The notes: a model not told the origin generated them from the letters alone. A stretch of 64,000 bases of DNA from an uncultured Prevotellaceae bacterium (GCA_946406435.1 CAMJKP010000011.1:1-64000), one strand, 5' to 3'. Positions 17,557-27,231 are shown, counted from the stretch's first letter. A program made the numbers and translations.

Positions 17557-18498
17557 TTACTTTACTGTAATATCTGTAAGATCCACCTTGCCGGCGAAAA
17601 TATCAGCCTGACGACGCTGAACGGTTTCGCGGAGAACATCAATGTCAATATTGAAGTTTTCCTTCATGTATCGGCGAACGATGTCAAGCTTTGAGTTTAT
17701 CAGCTCAGAAGCATGTACAGCTTCTTCACCAGTTTTCTTGGCTTTCTCTGCAGCAGCCTCGTCTGCTGCCTCCATAGTGTCGTTCCATGTTTTTGCATCA
17801 TGGGTGATATACTCAGAGAGCATCTCGGCAAAGTCCTCCTGATAGGAGTTCTGAGAGTAGGCTGTGATAAAGCCTCTTGACAGGTATTCCCTGTCGTATG
17901 GCTCCTCACTCCACATATCACCTACATAGTCCTTACCAGTAACCAACTGGAAATCGGGAGGGATTACCTTTGTCTGGTTCATGATGTGGGTGAACTCATG
18001 ATGGATGGTCTTGAAATAGTAACGGTTCATGTATTCCGGACCATTTTTGATATTATCACTAAGATAATTCAGACCTGCAAGCAGAATCTTACGACCGCCT
18101 TCAGCAGTACCAAGAATATAGGTTCCGTTGTTACGGTACTCCCATTCTCCGATGAGGAAGAACATCTTAGGGAAATAACGGCGTGTGAAGTCCGTGCCGG
18201 CAACCTCGTCGTATGACTCTACACAGAGATACTTTACGAGATGCGCCATCTTAACGGCATCCTCGTACTTTGCTGGTACTGTATAGTAGTCGTAATCAGA
18301 CTCCGTTTCCTTATATCTGTACTTGAAATCGATATTATATGGAATGGCGAAGTTAGTTTCCAGCCATTTATCGAATTCTGTCTGCTCCTCATTAGGCGTA
18401 ACAATCACGCTCTTGTTCTCGTCTGGATCGTCAGCGGTACAGGAGGCTAATGTCATTACACCCAGAGCAATCGGTATAATTAATTTATTTAGTTTCAT
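17557..18498 (-). CDS. Substrate import-associated zinc metallohydrolase lipoprotein
   Basis: A 313-residue lipoprotein (lipobox LASC at ~20) with a HExxH zinc site in KTIHHEFTHIMNQ (~residues 165-177). A downstream acidic segment (QEDFAEMLSEYI) supplies the likely third ligand. This matches the SusCD-linked lipoprotein family with HExxH that I know as substrate import-associated zinc metallohydrolase. It would act at the cell surface on the SusC/SusD ligand, perhaps a peptide or glycopeptide, before uptake. It follows SusD by a repeat-filled 93-bp spacer and lies third in the operon. Confidence 0.85.
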   Translation of the reverse strand: MKLNKLIIPIALGVMTLASCTADDPDENKSVIVTPNEEQTEFDKWLETNFAIPYNIDFKYRYKETESDYDYYTVPAKYEDAVKMAHLVKYLCVESYDEVAGTDFTRRYFPKMFFLIGEWEYRNNGTYILGTAEGGRKILLAGLNYLSDNIKNGPEYMNRYYFKTIHHEFTHIMNQTKVIPPDFQLVTGKDYVGDMWSEEPYDREYLSRGFITAYSQNSYQEDFAEMLSEYITHDAKTWNDTMEAADEAAAEKAKKTGEEAVHASELINSKLDIVRRYMKENFNIDIDVLRETVQRRQADIFAGKVDLTDITVK

Positions 18499-18537
18499 AT
18501 TATTATTCTTTTTACTTTTTATTTTTAGAAAGAACCT

Positions 18538-18590
18538 TTTGCATTCCGGCTCCCTTCCACATTACGGGGGAAGGGCCGGGGTTAGGGGGC
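18538..18590. repeat. Intergenic palindrome copy
   Basis: GGCTCCCTTCCACATTACGG then GGGAAGGGCCGGGGTTAGG, between susD and the metallohydrolase gene. Confidence 0.65.
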
Positions 18591-18591
18591 T

Positions 18592-20184
18592 TTATCTCGG
18601 ATTCCTCTCCAAGCCAGCCTCAAGTACCTTGTTAGGAAGCTGAAGAGCGCGTCGCAGGTCATCTTTCGTCAAGAAATCGACTTGCTCCGCAGGCACACCG
18701 CTTGCATCCATCACACGACGTGGAATCTCGATGCCATAGCGCTTGATGTCAAACCAACGAAGACCGAGGTGCATAGTCTCTGTACGACGGAAAGTAAGAA
18801 CTGCCTGAAGCATATTCTCCTGAGTGCTTCCTTCTGCATCGATAGTGAAAGCAGGATTGAGATGCTTCTTGAGCTGTGACTCCATTTTGTCTTTGTCAGA
18901 GTATGAATACTTTGCCTTGTTATAGAACTCATTCACAATCTCTGGTGTCAGCACAACCTGACTCTTGGTTATGGAGTGCATCCACATAGTCATATCCTCG
19001 CATGCCTTATCATACTGCTTGAGCATGATGTAAGCCTCTGCACGGCTGAGAAGAGTCTCATCGGTTGTGAGAGTTGGATATACTGTACGATAGTATCCAA
19101 TCTTAGCAACAGGGTCTGTGTACTCAAAGATATATGGCAACTTCCAGAATACAGTCTTGTCGAGGTTTGTTGCAGCATAAGCCTTTGGAGTTACATAGAA
19201 TGATGTATAACCGCCCCAGAGCTGTGTAGCACGGATATCCTCCTTCTCTGCAAGATATTTGCCATGAGAGTAGCGGCTATTGTAACGATAAGGACCGAAG
19301 AACAAGCCTGCAGCGGAATAAGAGGTGAGAAGCAAGAGGTTAGCATTCTCGTCCGCATTGATATACTGATTGCTGATAGCGTCGAAGCTCTGTGTCATCT
19401 GTGCCATACCCTTCCAGTTGCGAAGCATAGATGCTGGCTGGTCGCCAAGACACAATGTAGCAGCCTCAACAGCCTTCTCCCATTGCTCGGTGAAGAGATA
19501 GAAACGTGTTGCGAGAGCGTATGCCGCACGCTTTGTGAAGTGGTACTTAGGTACTGTGTAGTAAGAACCGTTCACAAGTGGAAGTCCTTCCTCTATGTCA
19601 GCCTGAATGTGGTTGTAGAGGTCGGTCATATTGCCACGCTCATACGAAGGATTAAGCTGTGTCTCAGGCTCGGTAAGGTATGGCAAACCAAGCTGAGTGT
19701 CGTTCTTTGCCTTGTTGTATGGCAAGCAGAACATATTTGCAAGCATGAAATAGTTGTATGCGCGGCACATGAGAGCCTCGCCCTTTGCCTCCTGCAAAGT
19801 AGATGAAGAAGACTCAGGCATGTTCTCAATTGCCTTCAGTACTTCGTTTGCAGCAGAGATACTTACGAGGGAACTCTGCCAGAAGCTCTCCAATGACTCA
19901 TTGTCCTGTTCCTTCTCGTCCTTCCATGCCCATGCTTCCTCACAGAAACGCTCAGTCTCTGGGTTGCTCTCACCGTAGTCGTCGATATTATCAGAAACGA
20001 GCTCAGCTACATAGATATGGTCATGGTCAGGATAGGCACCTACAAGGAGGTTCTGTATCTTCTGCTCATTGTCTATTGTTGCGCGGTTATCTGGATTTGT
20101 GTCGAGGAAATCGTCACAACTCACCATGCAGAATGCACCTGCAATAATCGCGCCGGCGTATGTATATTTTAATAATGTGTTCAT
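18592..20184 (-). CDS. SusD/RagB family nutrient-binding lipoprotein
   Basis: A 530-residue SusD-family surface lipoprotein with lipobox FCMVSC followed by DDFLDTNPDNRATI, the standard SusD N-terminus. TPR-like helices follow (ALMCRAYNYFMLANMF, KRAAYALATRFYLF, TLLSRAEAYIMLKQYDKA), and the C-terminal region has FRRTETMHLGLRWFDIKRYG, typical of the family. It would bind the ligand and close over the SusC barrel encoded 113 bp upstream. Confidence 0.95.
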   Translation of the reverse strand: MNTLLKYTYAGAIIAGAFCMVSCDDFLDTNPDNRATIDNEQKIQNLLVGAYPDHDHIYVAELVSDNIDDYGESNPETERFCEEAWAWKDEKEQDNESLESFWQSSLVSISAANEVLKAIENMPESSSSTLQEAKGEALMCRAYNYFMLANMFCLPYNKAKNDTQLGLPYLTEPETQLNPSYERGNMTDLYNHIQADIEEGLPLVNGSYYTVPKYHFTKRAAYALATRFYLFTEQWEKAVEAATLCLGDQPASMLRNWKGMAQMTQSFDAISNQYINADENANLLLLTSYSAAGLFFGPYRYNSRYSHGKYLAEKEDIRATQLWGGYTSFYVTPKAYAATNLDKTVFWKLPYIFEYTDPVAKIGYYRTVYPTLTTDETLLSRAEAYIMLKQYDKACEDMTMWMHSITKSQVVLTPEIVNEFYNKAKYSYSDKDKMESQLKKHLNPAFTIDAEGSTQENMLQAVLTFRRTETMHLGLRWFDIKRYGIEIPRRVMDASGVPAEQVDFLTKDDLRRALQLPNKVLEAGLERNPR

Positions 20185-20297
20185 AAATTTTTAACTTAAA
20201 AGGTTATTATTTTTATGGTTTTGAGGTCTTTGGGGTATATTGGCATTTGCTTTATGACCTTATGACCTCATAACCTTCTAACCTTAAAACCTGAAGA

Positions 20298-23200
20298 TTA
20301 TTTTACCTCAACGATGACGCGACGATCGTAAGCTGTGTTCTCAAGCATACTTACACCGCCCTTACTACTTATTACCATCTGGCTACGGCTTACGCCTAAT
20401 GCCTCAAGTGACTTGGCTACAGACTCAGCACGCTGTGCAGAGATGCGGTTGTTGATTTCCTCTGTGCCTGTTGCGCTGTCAGCATAGCCTGTAAGATATA
20501 CCTTGAGGTCTGGATTCTTCTTAGCAGCCTCGGCAATAGTGCGGAGATTAACTTCCTCACCAGCCTCAAGCTGTGATGATGAGTTGAGAGCGAAGAATAT
20601 TGAGAGTGGCATAAACTGCTTTTCCTTCTCAACCTTTACAACTTCCTTCACAACTTCCTTGACTACCTCCTTAGCCGCAGCAGGCTTCTGGTTAGCAAGC
20701 TGCTCGCGCAGACGGTTGATCTCAGCGTTGGCATTGTCGAGATCAGACTGGAGCAGAGTTGCACGACCGTCATCCTTCTTCACGCTTGAGTCACTGCCAC
20801 CAAGACCGATACGCAAGGTTGCTGTGAACTGCTTTGGTGTTGGAGCTGCCACACCACCTGCGTTGAAGAACTCAGGATCCTGACCGTTCAGCTTCTTGTC
20901 TGCATAGATAAGGAAGAGGTTGGTTGCCTGAAGCTTCAGAGAGAGATTAGCAAGACGAAGTTTCTCGGTAATGCTCTTTGGGAAGTCATAACCAACAGAT
21001 ATTTCCTTCATACGGATGAAATCACCCTTGGCAATACGTGCAGTACTGTAGTTGTATGCGTTGTAAGCGTATGAGAGGTGTGAGTCGTTTTCGTTCTGGC
21101 GCTTTGAAGCGATAACAGGGATGTTGGTGTATTTCTCATCACCAGGAACAGTCCAACGGTTGTTGAACTCCTTAGGAGTTGACATAAGGTCGGTGTATTC
21201 GTCAGAGAATACAGGATCAAGACGTACTACATTACCGAAAGAATAGGTAATGAATACGTTGAGTGACAAATTCTTATACTTGAATACGTTGCCGAGTGAA
21301 CCTACGTCAGTTGGGTCAACAGAACCTGAGTACTCAAGGAAATTAAGCTTGTCCTTGTCAGTTTCCTGGAAGTAGATGCCAGTTGTTGTTACGTTGCCGT
21401 CCTGATCAAGGAACAGAGGCAGACCTTCATCGTTAAGTCCCATGAAAGGAATAGAGAAGAGTGCACCTACAGGATATCCCTCACGAGCAAATGCAGTTTC
21501 AGAACCAGTACTTGTACGTGAAACGAGATTCATCACGTTATTTGTTGTCTTCAGGTCTGTAACCTCATTTGAAGAGTGAGAGTAGATGAAGTTGGTTGTC
21601 CAACTGAAGTCCTTTGTCTTGATATTGTTGGTCGTGAGACTGATTTCAATACCATTAGCCTTCATAGAGGCGATGTTACCGAGTTTCTCAATCTCACCAC
21701 CTATACCCTGTGTAGTTGCAACACCGATAAGGTCGTAGTTGTTACGCTTATACCAGTCCAACTCAAGGTTAATGCGGTTGTCAAGGAATCCGGCAGAGAA
21801 ACCGAGGTTAAGCTCGTGCTTCTTCTCGTATGTGAGTTCCTCGTTTGCGAGGCTCTTGATATAGAGCATACTCTCACGAACACTTGCGAAAGGACGCCAA
21901 GGAGTCTTACTACCAATCTCTACGATTGCATTTGAAATGCTTGGACGCTCAGCGGTAAGTGAGTAAGAAGCGCGGAGTGCGAGGTGTGAGAGTGTTGGCT
22001 CGAACTTCTTGAAGAATTCCTCCTCATGCACATTCCAAGAAGCAGATACGTTCCATGTAGGCAGCCAACGAGCTGCACGGCTCTTACCCATGCGGTTTGT
22101 ACCCTCATAGCGGTAAGTGCCATTCAAAGTGTAACGGCCTTGATATGAGTATGTTCCGTTAGCGAAGAAAGCTGCGCTACGCTCGTGCTTGTTCTCAAGT
22201 GTATAGTAGTCGGTGTTCTCCTCAGAACCTTTCTTGAATACCTGATATGCGTAGTTTGGAATCTCACCCATAGTATATTGCATACCCCAGCCACGGAACC
22301 AAGTCTTGTGGCGGTCAACGTAGTTTGTCTCCATACCGCCATAGAGGTTCACGATGTGGTCTTCTGCAAATACATCATTATAAGCAGCTGTGAGACGTGT
22401 GTCCCACTTGTACATATTGCGGTCTGTGCGCTCATAGATACCACCGTCAGGAAGTACGGTGATTGGGAGTGCATAGATGTTGTCCGGGTCTTTATAAAGG
22501 AATGGGTTCTCATCACGGATGGTAGAATTGCCCATTGCACGATATGCCAGAGCCTGATTACTGTTGTCGAGAATATAGTGTTCCTGTCTTGTAGCGGTAT
22601 TCTGCATACCTGCGAGCAACGTGAGCTCCACCTTCTTAATAGGCTTGTACTTCAAGCTACCAGTAACACGGAAGTCATTCACACCCAGCTCCATATAGTT
22701 GCTCTGCAACTCATTGAAGATGTTGAAGTCTGCATAGTTACGGGTGTAGTATGTATCAGCATCAAGAGCACGTGAGGTGTTCATTGAATATGAATATGGG
22801 TTGATATCGAAGTCACGCTTCACCTCACCAGTTACAGCATCGGTTTCCTTACCGATAGTACCCGGAGCCTCCTGTTTACGGAAAGATGCATTAGCGATAA
22901 CGTTGAACTCAAGTTTCTTGTTGATATTGAAAGTTGAGTTGAGGTTTGCTGTATAACGCTCAACCTCACTTCTCTTATACCATCCTGGATCAAACATAGC
23001 ACTTACAGATACGTAGTGCTGTGATTTCTCAGTACCTGAAGATACACTTACTGAATGGTTGTGCATGATGCTGTTTGTGAACAGGCGGTCAAACCAGTTG
23101 GTGTTTCTCATCTCAGCAGCACGGAGATATGCGTTGCGTGCAGCCGCTGTGTTAGCAAGTCCGAACTGACCTGTTGAAGGGTCATACTCGGTGATGAGCT

Positions 23201-24128
23201 GATACATCTTACCATACACACCGCTCTCAGACTTCTTTGCAATCTCCGCATAGTTGAGGTAGCCCTTCTGTTCGAGCTCCTGATATACAGACATCTGATC
23301 CTGAGAGTTCATGATGTTGAAGTCATTATAGCTTGGCTTCAAACGCATGGTATATTCACCTGTATAGTTTACGAATGCACTTCCTGTCTTACCCTTCTTG
23401 GTGGTGATAACAATCACACCGGCCATAGCACGAGCACCATAGATAGAGGTTGCAGAACCGTCCTTCAGAATCTGGAATGACTCGATATCATCAGAGTTAA
23501 GACCTGCGATGGCACTTGAGATAAGAGTCTCGGCATCACCAGAAGACAGATCGTCAGCACTTACCTCGGTCACATCCTCCATGATAACGCCGTCAACAAC
23601 CCAGAGAGGCTTTGAAGAACCAAAGATAGAGGTTGCACCACGTACACGAATCTTAGGAGCCGTACCGAATGTACCTGACACGTTCTGTACGCTCACACCG
23701 GCAGCACGTCCTTCAAGGGAGCGGGAGATATCTGCCATACCGTCAATCTTTGCCGATGTAGCATCAATCTTTGCAGTAGCACCAGTAAAGAGACGCTTGT
23801 CGGTCTTTACCATACCAGTAACGACAACGTCCTCAAGAAGACCGTCGCTAACAAGATTTACAACCATGCCAGACTTTGGAGTTGTAATCACAGTCTTCAT
23901 GCCGACATAGCTGATAGATAATTTCTTGCCACTTGGCACATCAATAGTAAACTTACCGTTGATGTCCGTGACAGTACCCTTCTTGTCGCCCTGTATCATA
24001 ACAGTAGCGCCGATTACCGGTTCACCATCCTCTTGTGAGAGAACAGTACCTGTAACCTTGGTTTGTGCCAGCGCTGTTGTTACCATACACAGCATACTGA
24101 CCAAAAACAGGATAAGTTTTTGTTTCAT
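20298..24128 (-). CDS. SusC/RagA TonB-linked transporter with C-terminal OmpA-like domain
   Basis: A 1276-residue SusC-type outer-membrane transporter. Signal peptide to TALAQ (~22), carboxypeptidase-regulatory-like domain (KVTGTVLSQEDGEPVIGATV), plug domain with YGARAMAGVIVITTKKG, and a barrel whose last strand reads FTATLRIGLGG near residue 1110. Unlike ordinary SusC, which ends there, the chain continues with a coiled coil (DLDNANAEINRLREQLA), a KEVVKEVVKEVVK linker and a ~105-residue OmpA-like peptidoglycan-binding domain (LTGYADSATGTEEINNRISA, QRAESVAKSLEALGV, YDRRVIVEVK). The Asp and Arg positions used for diaminopimelate binding appear present. It is the first gene of the operon. The ligand is unknown. 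Confidence 0.93.
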   Translation of the reverse strand: MKQKLILFLVSMLCMVTTALAQTKVTGTVLSQEDGEPVIGATVMIQGDKKGTVTDINGKFTIDVPSGKKLSISYVGMKTVITTPKSGMVVNLVSDGLLEDVVVTGMVKTDKRLFTGATAKIDATSAKIDGMADISRSLEGRAAGVSVQNVSGTFGTAPKIRVRGATSIFGSSKPLWVVDGVIMEDVTEVSADDLSSGDAETLISSAIAGLNSDDIESFQILKDGSATSIYGARAMAGVIVITTKKGKTGSAFVNYTGEYTMRLKPSYNDFNIMNSQDQMSVYQELEQKGYLNYAEIAKKSESGVYGKMYQLITEYDPSTGQFGLANTAAARNAYLRAAEMRNTNWFDRLFTNSIMHNHSVSVSSGTEKSQHYVSVSAMFDPGWYKRSEVERYTANLNSTFNINKKLEFNVIANASFRKQEAPGTIGKETDAVTGEVKRDFDINPYSYSMNTSRALDADTYYTRNYADFNIFNELQSNYMELGVNDFRVTGSLKYKPIKKVELTLLAGMQNTATRQEHYILDNSNQALAYRAMGNSTIRDENPFLYKDPDNIYALPITVLPDGGIYERTDRNMYKWDTRLTAAYNDVFAEDHIVNLYGGMETNYVDRHKTWFRGWGMQYTMGEIPNYAYQVFKKGSEENTDYYTLENKHERSAAFFANGTYSYQGRYTLNGTYRYEGTNRMGKSRAARWLPTWNVSASWNVHEEEFFKKFEPTLSHLALRASYSLTAERPSISNAIVEIGSKTPWRPFASVRESMLYIKSLANEELTYEKKHELNLGFSAGFLDNRINLELDWYKRNNYDLIGVATTQGIGGEIEKLGNIASMKANGIEISLTTNNIKTKDFSWTTNFIYSHSSNEVTDLKTTNNVMNLVSRTSTGSETAFAREGYPVGALFSIPFMGLNDEGLPLFLDQDGNVTTTGIYFQETDKDKLNFLEYSGSVDPTDVGSLGNVFKYKNLSLNVFITYSFGNVVRLDPVFSDEYTDLMSTPKEFNNRWTVPGDEKYTNIPVIASKRQNENDSHLSYAYNAYNYSTARIAKGDFIRMKEISVGYDFPKSITEKLRLANLSLKLQATNLFLIYADKKLNGQDPEFFNAGGVAAPTPKQFTATLRIGLGGSDSSVKKDDGRATLLQSDLDNANAEINRLREQLANQKPAAAKEVVKEVVKEVVKVEKEKQFMPLSIFFALNSSSQLEAGEEVNLRTIAEAAKKNPDLKVYLTGYADSATGTEEINNRISAQRAESVAKSLEALGVSRSQMVISSKGGVSMLENTAYDRRVIVEVK

Positions 24129-24248
24129 ACCTTAATACTCTATATTACTTGAAAAATTTATTTACGTCTTTATACCTCGGACTTTTAGGATTTTATGTCG
24201 GGCGAGTGTAATTTTCACATATGTTGTGATTTGTGTTGTATGCAAATG

Positions 24249-24280
24249 CAAAAGTACTTAAAATTTATTAAAAGAACAAA
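24249..24280 (-). promoter_or_regulatory. Promoter of the SusC operon
   Basis: TTTG (24277-24280), 20 bp, TACTTTTG (24249-24256) on the minus strand. The leader to the SusC ATG is about 115 nt. A nearby GCGCG-rich imperfect inverted repeat (about 24341-24373) may be an operator. Confidence 0.6.
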
Positions 24281-24407
24281 CAAAACACTAAAAAACTTTC
24301 ACATAAATGATATTTATCAAGCAAATACCATAAATAAGGTATGCGCGCGTAAACTTTTTTAACTTTTTGCGCGAGTAAAAATCATAGTTGAATCCTAAAA
24401 CGGTCAA

Positions 24408-24683
24408 AGTCCCCACTAAGGGGGACTCTGACTTTTACTTTATCTTTTCTTTCAATTTTATTCTTTCCGAAGAATATACATCTCCTATTCCTTTCCAGAG
24501 ACATAATAATTCAACATCTCAATTATTATCGTACATAATAGAAATGTAATCAATCTAAAGCTCCCTTTGATGACCGTTTCTTGCGAACGGACTTGAAGCG
24601 GACTTAAAGCGAAGGAGAAGCGGACCTGAAACGGTCCTATGAAATTACATGAATTTCTACAAATCACAAGTTCTTCGTCTTTC
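24408..24683 (-). ncRNA. Candidate small transcript upstream of susC
   Basis: A strong minus-strand promoter (TTTG 24717-24720, 20 bp, TATCTTTG 24689-24696) predicts a start near 24683. A hairpin AGTCCCC/GGGGACT at 24408-24427 would end it after about 275 nt. Inside lies a 65-nt palindromic segment with GACCGTTTC/GAAACGGTC ends (24572-24636). The only open frame inside is a 40-codon one overlapping the hairpin (24382-24504) with no recognisable features. It may be a small RNA, a leader peptide transcript, or a repeat-borne promoter. Confidence 0.35.
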
Positions 24684-24855
24684 TGATGCAAAGATACGCA
24701 AAAGTTTTTATTCATGCAAACGAAAATGCAGAAAAATCAAGTTTACATTTATAATTTTTCCACACCTTTATTATGGAAAGCCAATCGGAGAAAAATCACT
24801 TTAGCAAATAAATATCAAGAGATGAGGACAAATTTGTATCGAGAGATAAGGACAT

Positions 24856-24894
24856 AAAAAAAGGATCAGTAGAAACTCACGTCTCGGCTGATCC
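24856..24894 (-). terminator. Terminator of the M23 peptidase gene
   Basis: GGATCAG and CTGATCC pair (24863-24894) and are followed on the minus strand by a run of seven T. Confidence 0.85.
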
Positions 24895-24963
24895 TCCAAA
24901 ACTTTTATTTGATTATGAAAGGGGGAAACATTGTTATAAATTATTCTTCTTTCGGGGCCACTC

Positions 24964-25905
24964 TTATGAGTAGCGGAGTATCTGACCTGGGCGAACCTTA
25001 ACGTCGCGTGTCAGATGATTGAGCTTGCAGAGTTGTTCAACGGTTACACCGCGACGCTTAGCAATGCCGTAGAGTGTTTCGCCGGACTTAACCTTATGAT
25101 AGCGTGTCTCGGTGTACTGGCGAACCTCGCTTTCAGCAATTTCCTTCTGTTCCTCTACAGTCTCTGTTTCCTCAGGAGCACCATCAAGGCGGATAGTCTT
25201 GTTGACAGCAACAGACTCCTGCTCATAGTTGCTCTTACGGAACATATAATAGTCGGCTGTCACATCCTGGTTTACGAAATCGAAGAGCAAAGCAGGATTA
25301 AGCGCTACACCACAGAGACGAGTCTCAAAGTGAAGGTGTGAACCTGTGCTTCGACCGGTGTTACCACCAAGACCAATAGGCTGACCAGCCTTTACTGTTT
25401 CATTTTCATCTACCAACCAGTCACTCATGTGACCGTATATTGTCTCAAGACCGTTAGGGTGGCGAATGACAAGGAATTTACCATAGCCACGAGCCTCATA
25501 TCTCTTTACACGTACCTTTCCCGAGAAAGCAGCACGAATAGTATCACCGATATAAACCTTAACGTCTATTCCCTTGTGCATACGTCTCCAGCGTGGTCCC
25601 ATCTTACTAGTAATGACCCTGCTGGTCGTTGGCATACAGAAATGCTTCAAACTGATTCTGAATGAGTCAGGCAGTTCTGTCTGCTTGTGAGCGTATGTAT
25701 TATCCCAATCGTCATACAGCTGAGAAGCTGGGTTTTGAAGTGATTCCCTTTCTATTACCGTCTTTAGTGCTAAGGTGTCAACTGCACGCATTCTGCGATC
25801 AACTGGAGCTTGTCTTGCAAGCAAATCTTGTGCCGAGACTGGTGCTGAAACCAGCATGAGCATAAATGGTAGGATGAATAGCTTATATATTTCCTTTAAA
25901 TTCAT
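24964..25905 (-). CDS. M23 metallopeptidase with LysM domain
   Basis: A 313-residue secreted cell-wall hydrolase of the M23 (LytM) family. Signal peptide to PVSAQ. The peptidase domain (~residues 95-200) has the zinc ligands in HKGIDVKVYIGD and GSHLHFETRL plus YGHMS. A C-terminal LysM domain (YHKVKSGETLYGIAKRRGVT ... VRPGQILRYS) binds peptidoglycan. It is a likely endopeptidase for peptidoglycan cross-links or an activator of amidases. It is transcribed alone, with its own promoter and terminator. Confidence 0.92.
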   Translation of the reverse strand: MNLKEIYKLFILPFMLMLVSAPVSAQDLLARQAPVDRRMRAVDTLALKTVIERESLQNPASQLYDDWDNTYAHKQTELPDSFRISLKHFCMPTTSRVITSKMGPRWRRMHKGIDVKVYIGDTIRAAFSGKVRVKRYEARGYGKFLVIRHPNGLETIYGHMSDWLVDENETVKAGQPIGLGGNTGRSTGSHLHFETRLCGVALNPALLFDFVNQDVTADYYMFRKSNYEQESVAVNKTIRLDGAPEETETVEEQKEIAESEVRQYTETRYHKVKSGETLYGIAKRRGVTVEQLCKLNHLTRDVKVRPGQILRYS

Positions 25906-25968
25906 TAAAAAACTGTTTAGTTAATATTCAAACGCTTCCACAATTCCCCAATAGCGGAAAAACTGTTG

Positions 25969-26000
25969 CAAAGATAATAAAAAAAAACGGTTTAGCCAAA
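25969..26000 (-). promoter_or_regulatory. Promoter of the M23 peptidase gene
   Basis: TTTG (25997-26000), 20 bp, TATCTTTG (25969-25976) on the minus strand. Confidence 0.6.
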
Positions 26001-26080
26001 CAATTTTCGACAGAAAGTCTTCATTTTTAACATTAAAGCCCTCTTTTAACATCCATTAACAGACAACATCCGAAAAATAG

Positions 26081-26111
26081 TTTATTATTTCGAAAATTAT
26101 TTCTAACTTTG
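26081..26111 (+). promoter_or_regulatory. Promoter of the GH43-like gene
   Basis: TAACTTTG (26104-26111) with a weaker TTTA element 19 bp upstream; the predicted leader is about 13 nt. Confidence 0.5.
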
Positions 26112-26130
26112 CAATCAAAATTGCATATTT

Positions 26131-27231
26131 ATGAATATAACCCGCATAATACCCCTTACGGTCTTGATGTGCATCAACAATTTGGCCTGTTTTGCACAAT
26201 CTGCCGGAAATCCGCAGAAGGGAGGCAACTATCTATATTGTCACATGAGCGGACGAGGACAATGGACGGCTTACGCGGTTTCGCGTGACGGGGAAGAGTT
26301 TCACGACCTCATCGGAGGTGACTCTATTTTCTCAAGTAGGGAATTGGCGGCAATAGAAGGTGGTACGCGCGACGCGTATATATGCAGGAAGCACGATATG
26401 AGCGGCTACTTGATGGTGACTACCGACATGAATAATTCTGCCACCAAACGTCTTGGAAAGAAGGAGACGTGGGATAACTATGGCATAAACCTATTGACAT
26501 CCGACGACCTCATTCATTGGAAATCAACGACTTTCGATTTCCGCAAGGGACTGGACATTTTCTCTGACACCAAGACGGAGAATGACCGCAAGCGTTCTGC
26601 GTATAAGAACTGGACAACGATTAATCGCGTCTGGGCTCCTCAAATATTCTGGGATTCGGAGTATAAATGGCCTGACGGTCGCAAGGGCGGCTATTTCATC
26701 TATTACTCTCTCTGGAACAGGGACGAGGAGGCATACGACCGTATGTACTACTCATATGCGAACGAGAGTTTCACTACCCTCACCCAGCCACGTCTGCTTT
26801 TCGATTGGGGCTATGCCACTATTGATGCAGACATAAACTACGTGCCAGCCGACGGGAAATACCACATGATGATAAAGAAGGAAGGCGGTCAGCCAGGCCT
26901 CTTCACCTCCACATGCAATTCCCTGACAGGCAAGTGGTCAGAGCCCGACTCTACCGACTACGTGAACTTCGAGGGCAAGAAGAAATGCGAGGGTGTATCT
27001 GCCTTTCAGCTTGAGGGCGACGACACTTGGCGTATTGCGTATATCGAGTATTCATCCCGTCCGCGCAACTACCGCATCTGCAAGGCTGATAAATACATGC
27101 GTAATTTCTCCGACCCTAAAAATATAATAGGTGTAGCCGCTCCTCAACACGGTTCCTTCATGAGGATAACCGATGAGGAATATGAGCGGTTGGTTAAAGC
27201 ATTCCCGATTCGGGAAATGAAAAATGAATAA
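26131..27231 (+). CDS. GH43-like secreted glycosidase
   Basis: A 366-residue protein with a signal peptide ending near LACFAQ. The pattern of a five-bladed propeller is visible: GTRDAYICRKHDM, NLLTSDDLIHW, RVWAPQIFWDSEY, GYFIYYSLWNR, TIDADINYVPADGKYHMMIK and KKCEGVSAFQLEGDDTWRI. These resemble GH43 alpha-L-arabinofuranosidases/beta-xylosidases with acidic residues at the expected blades (RDAY, DADI, CEGV). It would trim side chains of plant polysaccharide, consistent with the pectinases in the window. It precedes the chromate transporter genes by 16 bp, probably without functional connection. Confidence 0.75.
   Translation: MNITRIIPLTVLMCINNLACFAQSAGNPQKGGNYLYCHMSGRGQWTAYAVSRDGEEFHDLIGGDSIFSSRELAAIEGGTRDAYICRKHDMSGYLMVTTDMNNSATKRLGKKETWDNYGINLLTSDDLIHWKSTTFDFRKGLDIFSDTKTENDRKRSAYKNWTTINRVWAPQIFWDSEYKWPDGRKGGYFIYYSLWNRDEEAYDRMYYSYANESFTTLTQPRLLFDWGYATIDADINYVPADGKYHMMIKKEGGQPGLFTSTCNSLTGKWSEPDSTDYVNFEGKKKCEGVSAFQLEGDDTWRIAYIEYSSRPRNYRICKADKYMRNFSDPKNIIGVAAPQHGSFMRITDEEYERLVKAFPIREMKNE

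Noticed and set aside
24485..24715. 76-codon frame on the minus strand
   Set aside because: Its start lies upstream of the predicted transcription start at about 24683 and it runs through a palindrome.
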